Source: Apostichopus japonicus
Lineage: Eukaryota > Echinodermata > Holothuroidea > Aspidochirotida > Stichopodidae
DNA: 64,000 nt
Direction of reading: 5' to 3'
NCBI RefSeq assembly: GCF_037975245.1
Contig: NC_092570.1
Span: 3,121,501-3,185,500 of the forward strand
Shown one piece after another: positions 33,701-48,700 of the stretch (positions are counted from its first letter, which is position 1; each line of letters opens with the position of its first letter). Made by a program: the position numbers and the translations under genes. The notes under the pieces were generated by a model. That model was given only the letters and a program-made list of their open reading frames with translations, searched no databases and had not been told where the DNA came from.

Positions 33701-36700
33701 TTTGCAGCTCAGATTTTGTGTTTCTTTTTGTAGAACTATGGCAGTCTTTATAAAGGTATTTTACTGTTTTCCTTGCAATCAAATTGAAAAAAGGGATGCA
33801 AAGTGATGAAAATGTTAAACAGTGTATGACATTGCATCATGCCTCATGCTGTGCAAAACACATGCTTTACATACTTCAATTATGTAATTCTTACATTACA
33901 ACGGTTGATTCTGTCTCTGCTCTCCCCTATACCTATACCCCCCACTCCACCCCCCACCCCCCCCCAACTCCATTCACCTCAACTACCCTGCCCTTCCGTC
34001 ATACTTAAACACATTAAGCTTTTCTCTACAAAGCAACTCTATGAAGAACACTGCACAAAATCAAAGTTCAGAAACTAGAAAGGTTTAAAATGGTCAAGAG
34101 AATCTCTCCTCCATTTTGTTCTTGATTTTTTACACTCAATTTGTCATTATTCTGGATATATATTCCAGCATGAAGCGATGATATTGAACTTTCAAGACCC
34201 AATCTCAGCTACAACTTTGCCCAGTAGGTTAACAATGGCATGTGCTCTGTTTACTTCAGGAAGAGGTCGTAAGTGATGCTTGGACTACAGTTCTCCTCTG
34301 ATCTGAGAGAATATTATAACTCCTCCACCATCTCCAAGCTCTGCCACAGAACATGCCATGGTAACCACTGTTACTATGGTAACTATTTTGCATAATGATC
34401 ATATTAACTTCAAGTAGAACCCATAAAGCTTGGATTTCTTGATTCTCTTCTGACCTTGAGAGATCATCCTGTAATTCCCCAACAGTTTTCCAAGCTGCTA
34501 ACTACTATTTTCCAACACATAAACAATCCCTCTCAACAATGTCAAAGCACTTGAAAATATTTCTAATACACTCTTATTCCAGGAGTAGTTAGCGACTGGG
34601 CAATACAGACAGGTAGAGATAGATGCATCGATACTGAATGACTGGCCACTGACAAATAAAATATCTCTAGGTAAAATAAACATATATTACTTGACTAAGT
34701 CTCACAAGTACTTTCCTGTTACCTTCAAAGATAACATTAATGTTTTCAGAGTCTCATATCTACATTTTTCAATCCTGAGCATTTTTGATAAAAAATTGCT
34801 ATAAAACAATTATTTTGTGTGATCATGAAAATATAACAATGTCGAGCTAGAAAGGAAAGATTGAAAATATTTCCCTTAATTCTTCTAACAGGAAATGTAA
34901 TAAGAAAAATGAATTGCAATTAAATTTTCCATCGCAAAATTATCACATTTGGGTAGGCATAGGTAATAATTTAGTATTCAAATTTTATAGGTAATAATTT
35001 AGTATTCAAAGTTTGTCCAGCAGTTTCAAATGCTCCGAATCTGGTCTCCTATAAAACACTTTGGTTCCTGACTACCAAAAGTGGTACACATGTTTGCACT
35101 ATGTTACCAATTAGCCCATTTTGCACAGTAATCTGCTATGTGATACTGTGTTAAGAAGTCCCTGATTCACTCTTCTTTAAAGAATACCTGTCGACCTACA
35201 AAGGTGATAGCAAGATGCACTTCTTCAGTAGACTCATAAACATTTCCGACATGCATGCAGTAAATTATGCAAAACCACCCCGAGTTCTTGCCCAAAACTA
35301 GATTTCAGGCAAATTATTATTAAAGTCACAGAACAGATTGTGAAAGTCGCAACTGCACTGTTTGTAGATTGAATGTGGCTTTATAAAAGAAAATGTGAGG
35401 GAATAGGTCAACAATTGTTGCAGATATAAAAGTTACAATAACTAATTACCAATCAGGGTGTTGGGGGAGGGCCTGCAAGGGGGGGGGGAGTGAAGAAGAC
35501 AGATTTGAAGGTAATATCGTGCAAATTTAAAAACTAACATTGCTCTCAGCACTTTTTAATCATTGTGGCAATATCAAAATAATGGCATGCTGAAACTGAA
35601 GTAATTCTCTACGAAGGGTTAAAATTAAAATAGTTGCAAAATAGTATCCCTAATTCATCTTTAATATTGGTGGGGGGGGGCGGGCGTGGGGGGTTAAGGG
35701 GTACATCTTCCCAGGGCTATATTCAATGGCAGGAACCCTTAGAGTAGTTTTGGCTGACAAGGATGACACAGTTCATATTCTGCCCCCTCTCATACGCCAC
35801 AATTTTGGTGGCCCCTTCGTGGACTAATTTAGTGTTCACATACTGTGTGATAGTTTTTGGAGGCTCTAAATTTGGTCTTTTGTAAAATACTATAAGTTCC
35901 TGAGTACCAACACGGTTACACATCTTTGCACTATTTTGTATAACAATTTGCCAATGCGATACCGGATGAAAATGACTTCCCGGCCACTAATCAATTTCAA
36001 TAGTCGCATGCCTGGTCAGTGCGGAAACTCAACAGTATAGAGGTTATAAAATTCCATTTCAAACCTAATGTTCACGTAAGACTTCCTTTTTTTACAACAA
36101 AACATTATATGTTCCTATGATCCCCATATTGCACTTGCACTTGATATAGAACCCACTTCATTGATTGAAAGATTGCACGACTTGTTCTAAGGATGACCAA
36201 AGTATTATAGGCCCCTACCCAACTTTTCGACCCACAAAAGGACAATAATGCTGATGGCTTGTATGTATCTAACTTGTCTGTACAAACACGACTCCCCCCA
36301 ACCCCCTCCAACCCATGTTTCCTCAAATATATAGTTTAAGTTATTGCTTCCTGTTATATATTAAGAGTGAAGTGAAATGTGCAAATAAAAAAAAGTTTGT
36401 GTGCAAATTACTGAGATACACTCTGGCTGTTGACCACAAAAGACCATCTCCGGTGTACTCTCTAGCTGTCTTTCTTGGGACCTCCTAGGTCACTATACAC
36501 CTTTTCCAAAATATAAAACTACCCACAAAATATCCATACATACAGTAATGTATCAACACTGAGGTACTCGGCCATATTGAATAACTTTGCTAAAACTATA
36601 TTTGGAGTTAATGTCTTCCATAATTTTCCATACCATATTAAACCCATTACTACATAGCATAGCAAAAAAAAAGGTTTCTACAACCTCCAGAGTTTTCTGT

Positions 36701-39700
36701 TTCTGCTACTACGAAAGAAACTATCAAATGGCAAGCTTCATTTCTCACGAATTTGGGGTTGAATTTTTGGTTAAAAATTTTAACGAATATGACTCCAAGT
36801 CAAAGAACTGGTTCAGTTAATAACAACAGAGCTGCCTCTCCCTCCATGTCAACCAAATTCTTCAAATATTCCAAGGCTTAATCTTATTTGAAAACTTTGT
36901 TTGATACTTGATGATCAGCTAATCAAAGAGAACAACTTTCTTTTTCTTGTTTTGTAAGGGGTTTTTTTTAACTTTTTTTTTTCAATTTTGTAGATATTTT
37001 TGATTCTGTCACCTGATTGGTCTGAAATGACCAACTCTGGGTTGAAATAGATTTCCAGCAGGTGTCATCCCACCACAAAACTTGTTTCTACAATAAACTT
37101 ACAAAGGAAAGAAAAACTAAGAGGTGTGTTAAAAGGAGGGTCATTAAAAACTAAAAGTGGTGCTTCTTGATGCAGAACATGCAGTGGGTATGATCTCTCA
37201 ATATCCAAAATACTTACGTTTCATATAACGTTCATAACCTGGAATGAAATCTCAAAAGGTACATGTCATGTTATAAAAATGTTTTAAAAATTCCCTGGTT
37301 CTACAGTTTTGTTTGTATGACCATGATTGTTGTATTTTAGTTTTTATCTTCTCAATGACCAGCCTGAAGAAAGTTTTGTTGTTAATTTCATATCAAACTC
37401 AAGTTACAATAATTCCCATATGATTAAAAAAAAAAAAAAATTAATTCTATGATGAGATAAATACTTTTCAATTACACGATCGCAATATCATAATTATATT
37501 CCATAATTTTCACCATGGTGTTTATTTGTGTAAGAGTATACATATATCTTGAGAAGTCCATTTTAAGGATAAACTTTAACCAATACAGTACTGAAAAATG
37601 TCTATTTTCCTCATCCCCCCCCCCACCTTTTATTGTACAGAAAAGCAGAGGCAACCTAGAGATGCCTCCACAAAAATGTGTTCTGCATCTCTCCACTTAC
37701 TTTGTTTTAGTTATTTTTAATTGCGCAATGATATACGTTATGAGGACAGAATATAAGACCTGTCATTTTTTTTTATCAAACTAAAAAAGTTCACTACAGA
37801 GACTAGAGGTATAAGAATGTATCAAACGACGAAAGCCTTCTGTTTCGGACATTTCCAATGCACTCTGCTATATGACTGAATCTTACTTCTCGATTGTTAT
37901 ACCTTACAGGAAATATAAATGTCCTGAAGGATTTTTAGGATACTAATATTTGGAAGGACCTTCAATTAGGACTGGAAAACAATTGGTCTATTGAGTATCT
38001 CAATTTTGATCTTTGGAAGATATTGTCAAGAGTCATGCATCAACACCAAAAACAGCAAGAAAACAAGACTCGCATATATAGTGCAAATAACAACTGCATT
38101 TTTACCAAAGTTAACGAAGTTGTTCCTCGCAATAACCATAAGTAATAATGATATATGACAATGTTATAACATTGAGGTTACGGACATGTATTGTGGTGGT
38201 TGAATCCCTCTTGAAAGCAAACTTTCAACAATATGAAAATAGTGTGATTTGTCAAAAAATAAATTCTTGAACGACATCAAGTGATTTGTGTACAAAAGTT
38301 TTGATCATAACATTATCATACACAACCAAAGGACCAAGTGCAAATTCAACATAAGAAACAAACAAAGATTTTCTCCTTTATCCTAAAAGGATGCACTATC
38401 AAGTAATGCAGCCTAGCTTTCCTATTACCAACTTATTACTACATTGATGAAATACGTTAGCCTAACTTTTATGCCCACCTTAACCTAACACAATGAACCA
38501 TATCAAACCATGATTAACTAGGTCATTTTAACTTACAGATGCCAACCACTGAATGAACTAGGCCAGCATTACTTTATTTTCTACAAATCGGAATACTTTG
38601 TAATCTATCCTAAAAGTGATAAAACTAATGACAACAAAGGTCCACATGAGCTAGAACTACAAAGTAAGTTGGACTAAAATTATAATAAGTTTCTCTTCCT
38701 TTTGGCCTACTTTTCTTGGATCCTCTGATCTGCTGTTGACAACATGACAAGAGCATTCTAAATTAAGATGATTACTGCCTAGTGGGTGTGTGCTGTCAAA
38801 AGTTATTTGGATGTTGGTTGCTAGGCTCTATCATTGTGTAAAATAAAAACAAAAATGCACCCAGTAAAATCAATACATATTCTGCCAGCACATCAAAGAG
38901 TGTGTTACCTACAAGGCAAAACAGAGGTGACTAAAAAAGCACATATCAACACCGTAAAGACAAAACTTAACCATTTATGACATTTACCCTGCATGCACCA
39001 AAACAAAAAATTAAACAAATTTATGCAAAAAACACATAAATGTGAAAAATATGTTAAGATACCAATTTCCGTTTTTCAATTTGGGAACTAGAAATAAAGC
39101 CTACAATTCTATGAAAAATACTTTAAATACAATTAAGATTAAGATTAATGTTTGAACAGCACATGCAACCAGGATCTAGGTATCATCCTTAAAATTTTGA
39201 AATATGAAATTGTGTATTTAACGTTAATCATCGCCATGCACCAATCCAAGAATTAGACCAATATCTGGCAAAGGTTATAATCCCTTTCATCTTTTCTATC
39301 CACATTCCCAGGTTTTCCTTCCTAATCCCCTTTCCTACCATTCCACTGTCATTACTAACTACCTTCCATTGTTACACCCCTCAAGAGTTTATCTCTTAAT
39401 CCTCTCATCACTATTTCCTTTCATCTTACCCCTCTCCTTTGTTGTGTCCATTTTGGCTCTATTCATTGCCTCATTTGTCAAATTTACCTGTCTGTTTGTC
39501 AATATGTATCTCTTAATGTTTTTTCGATCTGTTTTCATTTCAGTTAGATCCTCTTAAGAAGATCTTGCTAGGATTGAAACATCAGGCCCTCTAACTAATA
39601 GAAAAAAATATATTCATATTTTACATTTTCATGTGGGTATCAAAATAGAGTCAAATTTGGCATAATTCAGGTTACACGGGAAGACAATTCTCATTTGCAT

Positions 39701-42700
39701 ATGTAGATAAAACCCTGTATTAAACATATCCACATCATAATGTGATGGATAAGTTAAAGACTACAGCTAGAGTTTGTTTCCATCTTTGATATAAATATTT
39801 CCTACCACACGATAAACACTGCATTAGATTGAGAAGAATAGTCCAGAGGGAAGGGATGGGCATTAAATGGCAAAACAGCTACAACTTTCTTGTAGACTTA
39901 GTAATAAATGATTCACCAACCGTGATCTTTGTGGATTTGTAACGCACACCCTAATTCTAACACGCTAAGACCGATCATGAGTTTTAAAAGTCTTTGGAAG
40001 ATATCTTTAATAACAGCACTGACCACAATGAGGAGACGCACATTAATTCAGACACTGTCTCTAAAGGTAAGAGCACCAAAAATGACAATAAATTGTTGAT
40101 CACTGCACGAAAAAATATCCACAAATTCACTGCCTTTAACTATTAACACTAGCTGCTGTACCAGGTAAAAAAAACTTATTGTCCTAAATGTGTAGTGTTT
40201 TGTAATGCTTTTCGCTTTCTTTGCTATAAAAGCTGGAGTATAAGACAGCGAAGAGGCAATTATTTACCAAAAGTATGTAGGATGTTTTTGAATCATCGAT
40301 CTACTGCTAAGTATCCTTGGTAACTGAGTATACATGATTCTAGCACTTTATGAAATGCCACTTTCTCTGTTTACTTTAGAAATAATGATAGAATTCAATT
40401 TAAGTGACACTTAAATCCATGATATATAGAGACCTTTGAAGGTGATCTGAAATATAGCGCATCGCGCAAATCCATAGTCACGCCATCGACAGAAATTGAA
40501 GTACAGATTAAAATGTAAATACATTGTAACATTACATACAGCTGATCCCCTTTATTTTATTAAATCCATAACTTGATAATCTGATTGTATTTTAAGAACC
40601 TAATCCATTTAGTCAAACACATGGTAAGGTATCATCAGTACCAGTTCACCTACTATTGACCTTAATGCAAATCCATTGCAATATAAACAGAAGTGACCGA
40701 GGCAAATATTGTGTATTGTGATCCTTATGAATTACAAAGCACACCGTGCCGAAAGACCGCGGCTGAGGGGGCTGCAGCATGACTGCAGCCAGGCTGCATA
40801 GGTCATAGGTCATAACCTCTACGCTCTGGCATTTCACACTATAGGCACTGCTGGTCTGCAGATCGGGAGATAAACTCTATCCTCTGACATTGATTCAAGT
40901 CTTGAATAACAGGGGCTACCTGCTACTACTGCAGGTTTTCATTTTGACCTTTTGACCTTTTGATGCCTCAGTGAAATCCCATGCAAGAAAATCCAGAGGC
41001 CAAGTAAACACAAAAGTCCCAAGAAGTGTTATTATTTGTTGGTTGCTGTGCTGAATGGGTTTCAAGTTACCTCATATATACTTAAACCGTAGAATGTCTG
41101 GCTGTCCTGGACCTGTAATAATCATGCAGTTAAACAACTTGACATTTCATACCAATAATTATCTCTCTCCATATTTCTTTTCAGATTCAGACAACTTTTC
41201 GTTTGCCAATTTGTAACAGCAAACGCCTGTTTACTCTGGGTGTGCGTTTTGTAGACAGACATTGTTTTGCACAAGATAAAGTTTGCAAAATATGTGGCTC
41301 TAGTGTCATCGAATGGGTTCCCGGTTTAACCGGGTGTGAGGACTTTATACAATTTGTATAAATTCCAGACATTAAAGGAATCTGATTGTTCAAAAGCATA
41401 GTACTAAGTGACACAGGGACTGTCTGTTACATGATTGGTTTACTTGGGCCATTGATTTACAGGCACAAAATTGGAAAGGAAATTCTAAACACACACACAC
41501 AAATATCGATACTCTTAACAAAACTACTTTTGGCAATTTTAAGAGACATGAATATAGCAAAATCATGCTTTTTCTATCTTTCTGTTTGTTCTAATTATCA
41601 AGGAAAAACTCTACATAATAAACAACTAGTGTAATTTGGACAGTATGAAGACAAATGGTTCTACAAAGAGGGAGAAAGAGTAATAACAACAACAAAGAAA
41701 CAACAACAAAACAAATCCCAAAATTAATCATGCAAACCTCTTGCAAGTGTCTTGACCCTTGTGCCAGTCGGAGAGCCAGCGGTTGCTGAGGGAGGGGACA
41801 AAACCGCAGAGGCCGAATCGGAATCATAGTACTGTATCCTGTTGGGATCGTCGAATGAAATCAGTTCTAAAAATGGGAGAGAAAAAGAGACACTCGCAGT
41901 ATTAGAAGCTGTAGAGTACGAACTTACCTAATACTCCTCTAACACCTAACACCTGACACCTAACACCTGTTACATCCTCATAATACCATGGAGTAGTGTA
42001 GTAGTACGTATAATGTTGTTTAGCCTTGGCAGATTCCTGTACTATACTGACTTACTGGACTGGTCACTGGACACTTCTGAACGTACCTTAGTCCCAGTTT
42101 GTATGGTAAATACTGTGTGCTCTGCCTAGATCATTTCAGGTCAGTCAGAGGTTATATAAATTTATGTAAGTAGTAACACAAGTTAGTTGTAGAATGAACA
42201 GAGTTGCACAAGCCCTCAGTGTATTATGCACAGTTTCTCTGTCCCTCTCTCGTCAGCCCGCTCGGTTCCTACAAGGCCAATTACAACCAAGCAGCAAACT
42301 TAAATGTTTTACTTCTTTTATTCTTGCAAACATCAACTGTGTCAACTTGTTAAGCATTTTGTACTCATGTGTTTGTCACATCTACATGTGTTTTTTTTCA
42401 ATTCCTTTTCTATATACAAAGAGAACCATGTTTAAAATCTGTTATTGCGTAATCTTGTCATCTCTTCCTCTTACCATAAGTTCGAATCTTCTTAGCACTG
42501 CCATATAAACTCTCATCTTTAGCCTTTATGTGCATTTGACCTCTGTCGAAGAAAAAATAAATAAAACATTCTTTATTTCTTTAAAATGTTGTGGGACAAC
42601 ATGATTATCTCTTTCAAGGAAAAAATATGTCTTCGGTAACTGTACATATAGTGATGAACCATTGTGGTTTGCATATTTATGGATTCAAGCCTTGGTTGGG

Positions 42701-45700
42701 TCTAAAGTATGAAGGGTTTCTTTTTTACCCTGGGACAATTTCTCTTCAGTTTTTTTGTTCATGTTTTTCTCAAATAGACTACCAAATTGTCAAGACATCT
42801 GATAGTAAAACAACTTATGTCGGTGACATAAACAACAAAAAAGAGGAAGAGTTGTTCTTGTTGCCATAACTACCACCAGCTTTATTTTAAAATGGAAGGA
42901 TTCAGACTTAACTCTAGAAACCTACTGACTTTAGTGAATTGAAAAGTTTGATAGTTTTACCTTTTAGATTCACAACAAGAATAAGGTCTTACTGGAATCA
43001 CTGGTCTAACTGGTATAATTAGCTAGACTGTACACTGTAAATCTTCCCGCAAAATTCTGGTTTGAAAATTAGTCCATTTTACATTTAAAAAATTTGTTGA
43101 AGAATATTTTCCCGCCGATGCTCACCTCAGATAACCCGTTTTGTGGCCGTGATGAGTAAGGATGGTAGAGAATCGAACGTAATGGGAAGTAAACTTGTCC
43201 TTTAATTCTACGACACATTCGCCTGCAGAAAAAAAAAAAACATTCTCAAAAGTCAAAAACCTGTTAGTTTCATCTGGTGTTGATTTCATGACTTGAATAC
43301 TTTTTCTTTTTTTTAATGAGTTTTTACCTTTCATTACCAAGAATCACAATTGGGGATGATGGCAGGTGGGGGGGGGGAGAGGGCAGGGGGGTTTGAGGGA
43401 TCCACAAAGCTAACTAATAAATATTTGATAACAATGGCTAGCAACTGATTGTTATACTTAAGGACACGAATAGATTAACGGAAAGTTTAATATAAAAAAA
43501 TCATGTTAACAAAATTTCTGAAAATTATGTTGTTGTTCTTACATGTGTCAATAAAAGAGCTGTTACCAGAGAAAAGAAAACCATAACATTACTGAGGAAC
43601 TGACATCATCATCATCAATTAAGTCTTAAAAAAGCATTCCAGCTATTTAGCATATTTTTTGGGGGGTTGGATATCTTGAAACATGACTAGCTACAGAAAC
43701 ATTGCAAGTATACTCATTCCTTTTTTCTTCTTTCTCCTTGGAGTTTGTGATATATCGAGACTTGAGATTCTGCCTAAAAGTCATCCTGTGAATATCAAAT
43801 ATTCCAAAAGAGAAAAAATATTCCAGAAAAAAGATACCATAAGATTCGTCGCTGTCTTCACTCTTCAGTGATAAGAGAAGATGCTGGTCTTCCAGGTAGC
43901 TACTGTCCGGGAAAATAGGTACCAGCTGTAAAACGAAAGAAGATATTGAAACACGACTCAGAATTTCACTTCCAATGTTTTATTAGTTTTTCATCATTTA
44001 ATCTTCTCTTTGTCCCTTTACAGTTTATCTTCTCTTACCCCTGTTGATTTTTTTCTTCTCTCCATCCTTTGTCTACATTAATCTCTTTTCTGTTCACCCT
44101 GCTCATTAACCTGTCTGTATTCTGTGCTTGTATTTGTCCCTTGTAGTTTCTGATACTTGTCCTTCAGCCTCTGAAGAAGATCCTGCTAGGATCCAAACGT
44201 CAGGCCCACTTCCTTTTTATAATTTTTCATCTTCTCTAAACATTGCATAAAGCAAGATTCACAAGATCTCCAATGAAGTGGCAATTTTATGCATCTGTTG
44301 TACTAATTGGGAAAAGAGTCTCGGTAATAATTAGTCTGTATGTTAGTTTGTCGTTTTGTCTTCTCACTTGTATGTGTCACTCTCTGCACTTGCTTAGCCA
44401 CCAAAATTAAGTTTACTCTCCCAACCACCATTTTTCAATCGTACATATTTTACCTCATTGCACCCCCTCGGTCACTCTCTGCATTCAATCACCTTTTAAA
44501 AGAAAAGGTTTCCTGTATCCCAATCAAGCTCTATTTCTGGTGTTTCTCGCTGTATCATGTTGAATGATCTGGCATAACTTATGGGACATTACCTCATCTT
44601 CAATCTCATCGTAGTGGTCTCAGTCGTGGGAAAACCAAATGCTTCGTTCTTTCAGGCATTACACAAAATGACAGCTAGCTACGTATGATTATGCTTTTCC
44701 TTGATTCCCCTTTTACAAACAATCATTCTGTAGTATACCAAAAAAAAAAGATCTAGTAAATATTTTACCTCTGGCAGATTCTCTGATTTCCAAACTGGTC
44801 TCACCTCCTTCATGGTAAGCTGTTCGCAAACTCCATTTGTCTTCGAGACTACTTTAGCTGCATAGCAAGAGAAATAAGAAGGCTATTAAAGATTATTCAA
44901 TTCTTATATTCAAGAACTCACCTTACTTGGCGTCGGCCACTCCCCTGCCCTGCCCACCCGAAACCCGAAAGAAGGCCGATTTAGAAATGAAATAGACATC
45001 AAGAATGGTAACGGCAAAAGTTAATTTCTAGCAAATCTCTCCGCCCCCGTCTCTACCTTCCACACACCCTACAGTAAAACTAAGCCAGGACTTTCAATAA
45101 ACTCTTAATAAATACTGTGGTTGACACTTGGTTTCAAAATACTGGTAGTTTGCAGAAATTTAAGTCTTCTTCATTCTCTATTACAGGCAGCGTTGATAAA
45201 GTGGAGTCCTCCAATGTATCAAATTGAAAACTAATTCAGATGCTCAGTCTTTGTAGCAGTTCCTACCTCCAGTATGTTGATTGATTCTACACCAGAGAAC
45301 GTTGATTAACTTTTTCCAGAAAAGTGAGTGATTTTAAACCAGGCGAGTTTGATTAATTTTCTACATGGACCAGAGGTACACACCCATTGGAGCAAGAGGC
45401 AAGATGGAATCAAAATCTCATTACAACACGATTCACAAACGAAGCGGTTAGGCCGATCGGGTGCTTGAGTATAAGGCCTTCTGGGTCGGCATAAACAATT
45501 AGAGCACAACTATTTGCCCATTTTTTTTTGTGGGCCGAATTGACATCTTCCACAAGCTTCCAGGAGCCTGCAGTCCACCTACTGTGGACCCCTGTTCTAA
45601 ATTACTGATGGGACTGCTTGCATTTCCAAACGGACGTCTTCATTATTTAGTACGGTGTAGGTTTTTTCTTGCTTCTGATGAGGTATTTCTTAAGGTGGAT

Positions 45701-48700
45701 AGGGGTCCTTTAGTAGGATGCCATCTTACATGCTTACTTACATAATGAAATTACTATTTTATGTAGTTTATATACATACAATGTTCTCAATAGCTTCATA
45801 AGTGTGAAAAACAAAGCAGAAAAGGAAAAAATAAAACAAGTGGGTAGACAAAAGAAGAAATAAGGAAACAAATAAACCATTGGAGGTATACTCACCTTCC
45901 AAGCAAGACGAATGGAATTCTATCACAAAATTTCTGCCACACATTGAAGTCATTATTGTGGCCTCGACTTCCAAGAAAGATATTTTGATATTCTGGTTAT
46001 CCTGTGATGCTGTGAGGAGTGGATGAGACAAGAATAGATTTACATCCTCAGATGTGTTGCTGGGTTTCCCCTGCCTTGGTTAGGCTTCAAGAATCATTGA
46101 AAGGATGGTAAGATGCAATTAGGCAAGTAAGGCTCATTCTTTTTTTCAATACTTATAAATCATCTATTTAAGGAAGATAAGGTAGTCTGGAGAGGGATTC
46201 TCCTTCCTTAGCAACTATCTAAAATTGGCTCAAAACTGAAAATTCAAATCATGGAATATCTACATTTACAGTGCATTGGGTTGCAATATATTGAATACAT
46301 GATGTGCTTTGTCAGTGTCCTTAAAAGTGACACTGCACCCTGTTGCCTAGTGTAAGGCTTATTTTAGGTAGTTCGGGAACGGTAAGCCCGGCCTTACACT
46401 GATACCATAGAACCGAGCGTGAAACGTGAAATAATATAATAACGGAAAAGCGGGTACTGCATAATATATGTCTTCTTTTATTGATTCAGAATAAAACTGT
46501 AACTTGTAACTTTAGATAATTAAAATGTAAAGAGCCCGAAGTCTACAGACGTAAATATAAATTACGGAGCCTACTGTTCTACGTCTGTAGACTTCGGGAG
46601 ATAAACTTCAACTCCTCGATATATCTTTATGAAACACTTAAACCCCTGATTCCAAAATAACAAATTAAGACGCGTTGCACAGGGCACACGCTCTGCCCTT
46701 GAACCCGATTGGTGTAAACTTTTAACTCGCCCCTTACCAAACTCTTGATTGGTTGAGTGCCAACCTGATATGCAGACGAGCATATGCAAATGGGCACTCA
46801 ACCAATTTGAACCAGTTTGGCTGTCTTCCAACCCCGAATCATTTAAACAAAAGATACGCTTCTAATAGCGCGTGATTTATACCCCGCCACACCACAGCGC
46901 AAACCACCAATGCGCGAGCCATGGGTGACGTCATAATGACAATAACTAGAATACGCTTCACAATAACAATAACTAGAATACGCTTCACACAGGATTTACC
47001 CATAATAGGAAATGTCCTCATTTCCAAATTAAAACTCAAACAAGTAAGCAATATGTTAACACCAACTAGAATTCAAAACAAATATATTTAATAAGAAATA
47101 GAATAACCAACATCTAGGTCTTTTCTTTTGAAATTAAAAGAGGAAAAAAAAAAATATATATATATATATATAGGAAGACCAATATTTGGGTCCTTCCTTT
47201 AGAAGTTTTAAGAGTATAAAGGGGATATTCTATAGCCCACAACCACACAGCTAACAAACACTACATATATATAAATATACAATGCTTAAAATGCAATAAT
47301 AATGTGCACCACTCTTTATGTTTTAAATATTGGTAAGTAAATAGAACACCGACATAAAACCATATCCCAATTCTTCCACCACCATGCTCAACCAACACAG
47401 ATGAACCTGATGTTACCAGACAACTCTACCACAACCATTATAAGGTAAGTATATACCACACTTCAGATCAACTGTCAAATAAGATAAGATATAAACAAAA
47501 AAATAATATGATGCGCCGGTTCAATGGCGACCCAATAAACATATAAAACCACAAACAAAATCCAATGACTGGGGACAAGGCGCGTTCTAGCCTCCCTTAA
47601 ACATCAAAGGACTGAGAAGAGAACAAAAGTCTAAACTAATTGCTGATGGGTGATCAAGCCATGTACAATATCTTCGTTTCTGCCGGAAATAACCATCATG
47701 CTCCTTAATTGAGGTTCATGGCTAATCGCGGTCAACAAATGTTACATCTACCTCATACATAAATTTAAAAAAATATTATCAATTTGTGGAACAACCCTAA
47801 TTACTCTCCTGTCGTTGTTTTGAGATGCGACAATTGGCAGGAGCATAGTAAACCCAACTTAAAATGAATTATGAACAAAATACAATTTACAAACATGCAT
47901 GCAATTTATAAGACAGCTTCTCAAAAACAAGATACACATTAATTCATAATGAACCAGGGCAAAACTAACTGTCACACCAGATACTATCTAAACATTCCAA
48001 TACAAGGGATGGAAGAATGGAGAAAGGTAATACTCAATGACTTATTATCTTAAATTCAAATTCATAACTTTAAATTCAAAAGTTACCTCATAAATTCCTG
48101 TCAGAGAAAAGACAATTACCCTTTCTAATATAAAAGGCGTAAGTCTTAAAAAGAAGGAAAGAAGAAAAAAAAAACATAACTACTTATCCTTATGAAAAGA
48201 ATGATAATAATTATGGCTTAAACGATCTCAGCAGACCTAACGATCCAACTCATAATCACTAAGATAGTTAGGCAGCTTTACTTCTCTACCTAAACGTGTA
48301 AGTCTTTTATTATCTAAACGTTTTCCACCTTGCAACTCAGGAGAAATTCCAGGCATATCTAGATTACTCTCAAAGTGAAATGGTAAATTTCTATAAAATT
48401 CATCCAAGGACAAATTTGGCAAATAATTCCCTTGAACCACACTAGGTGGATTTGGCTGAACAAGCTTTTCATTTACATCCTCTAAACTATAGGGAGAAAC
48501 ATAAGGCTTAAGTCGGTTATAATGTATGACTTTAGATGGAATGGAAGATTTACTCAAATCTTGTAATTGATAAGTTACACCATTGTTCATAACTCTAATT
48601 ACTCTATGAGGACCTTTCAATCGAGTGGCTAACTTATCACGTTGCTTAGCTGGATCGTTTACCCACACTAAATCTCCAACAACATAAGGTAGAAATCGAG

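Larger units (their letters stand above)
31912..41737. other. Large INPPL1 intron, 9.8 kb
   Basis: No conserved exon was recognised; both flanking exons are phase 1 and join directly, so alternative exons remain possible. It holds G/C runs (33166-33178, 33949-33963, 35480-35489, 37614-37624), two related dispersed repeat copies near 35000 and 35850, and one copy of the ribozyme-like repeat ending near 39595. Confidence 0.55.
46351..46989 (-). repeat. 3' LTR of the gypsy-type element
   Basis: On the coding strand it reads from 46989 down: two 26-bp repeats of TGTGAAGCGTATTCTAGTTA type, a CRE (46925-46932), TATA box (46876-46881), a 19-bp-stem hairpin (46535-46553 with 46580-46598), AATAAA (46477-46482), and the end TTACA at 46351. 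Confidence 0.93.

Noticed and set aside
41937-41982. Possible INPPL1 exon ending at a strong GTAAGT donor (GGTGTTAGGTGTCAGG repeat)
   Set aside because: Its translation does not match SHIP proteins, and the exon at 42475-42542 fits phase and family instead.
45520-45610. GTCCACCTACTGTGGAC palindrome as a transposon end
   Set aside because: No matching second end or flanking duplication was found.
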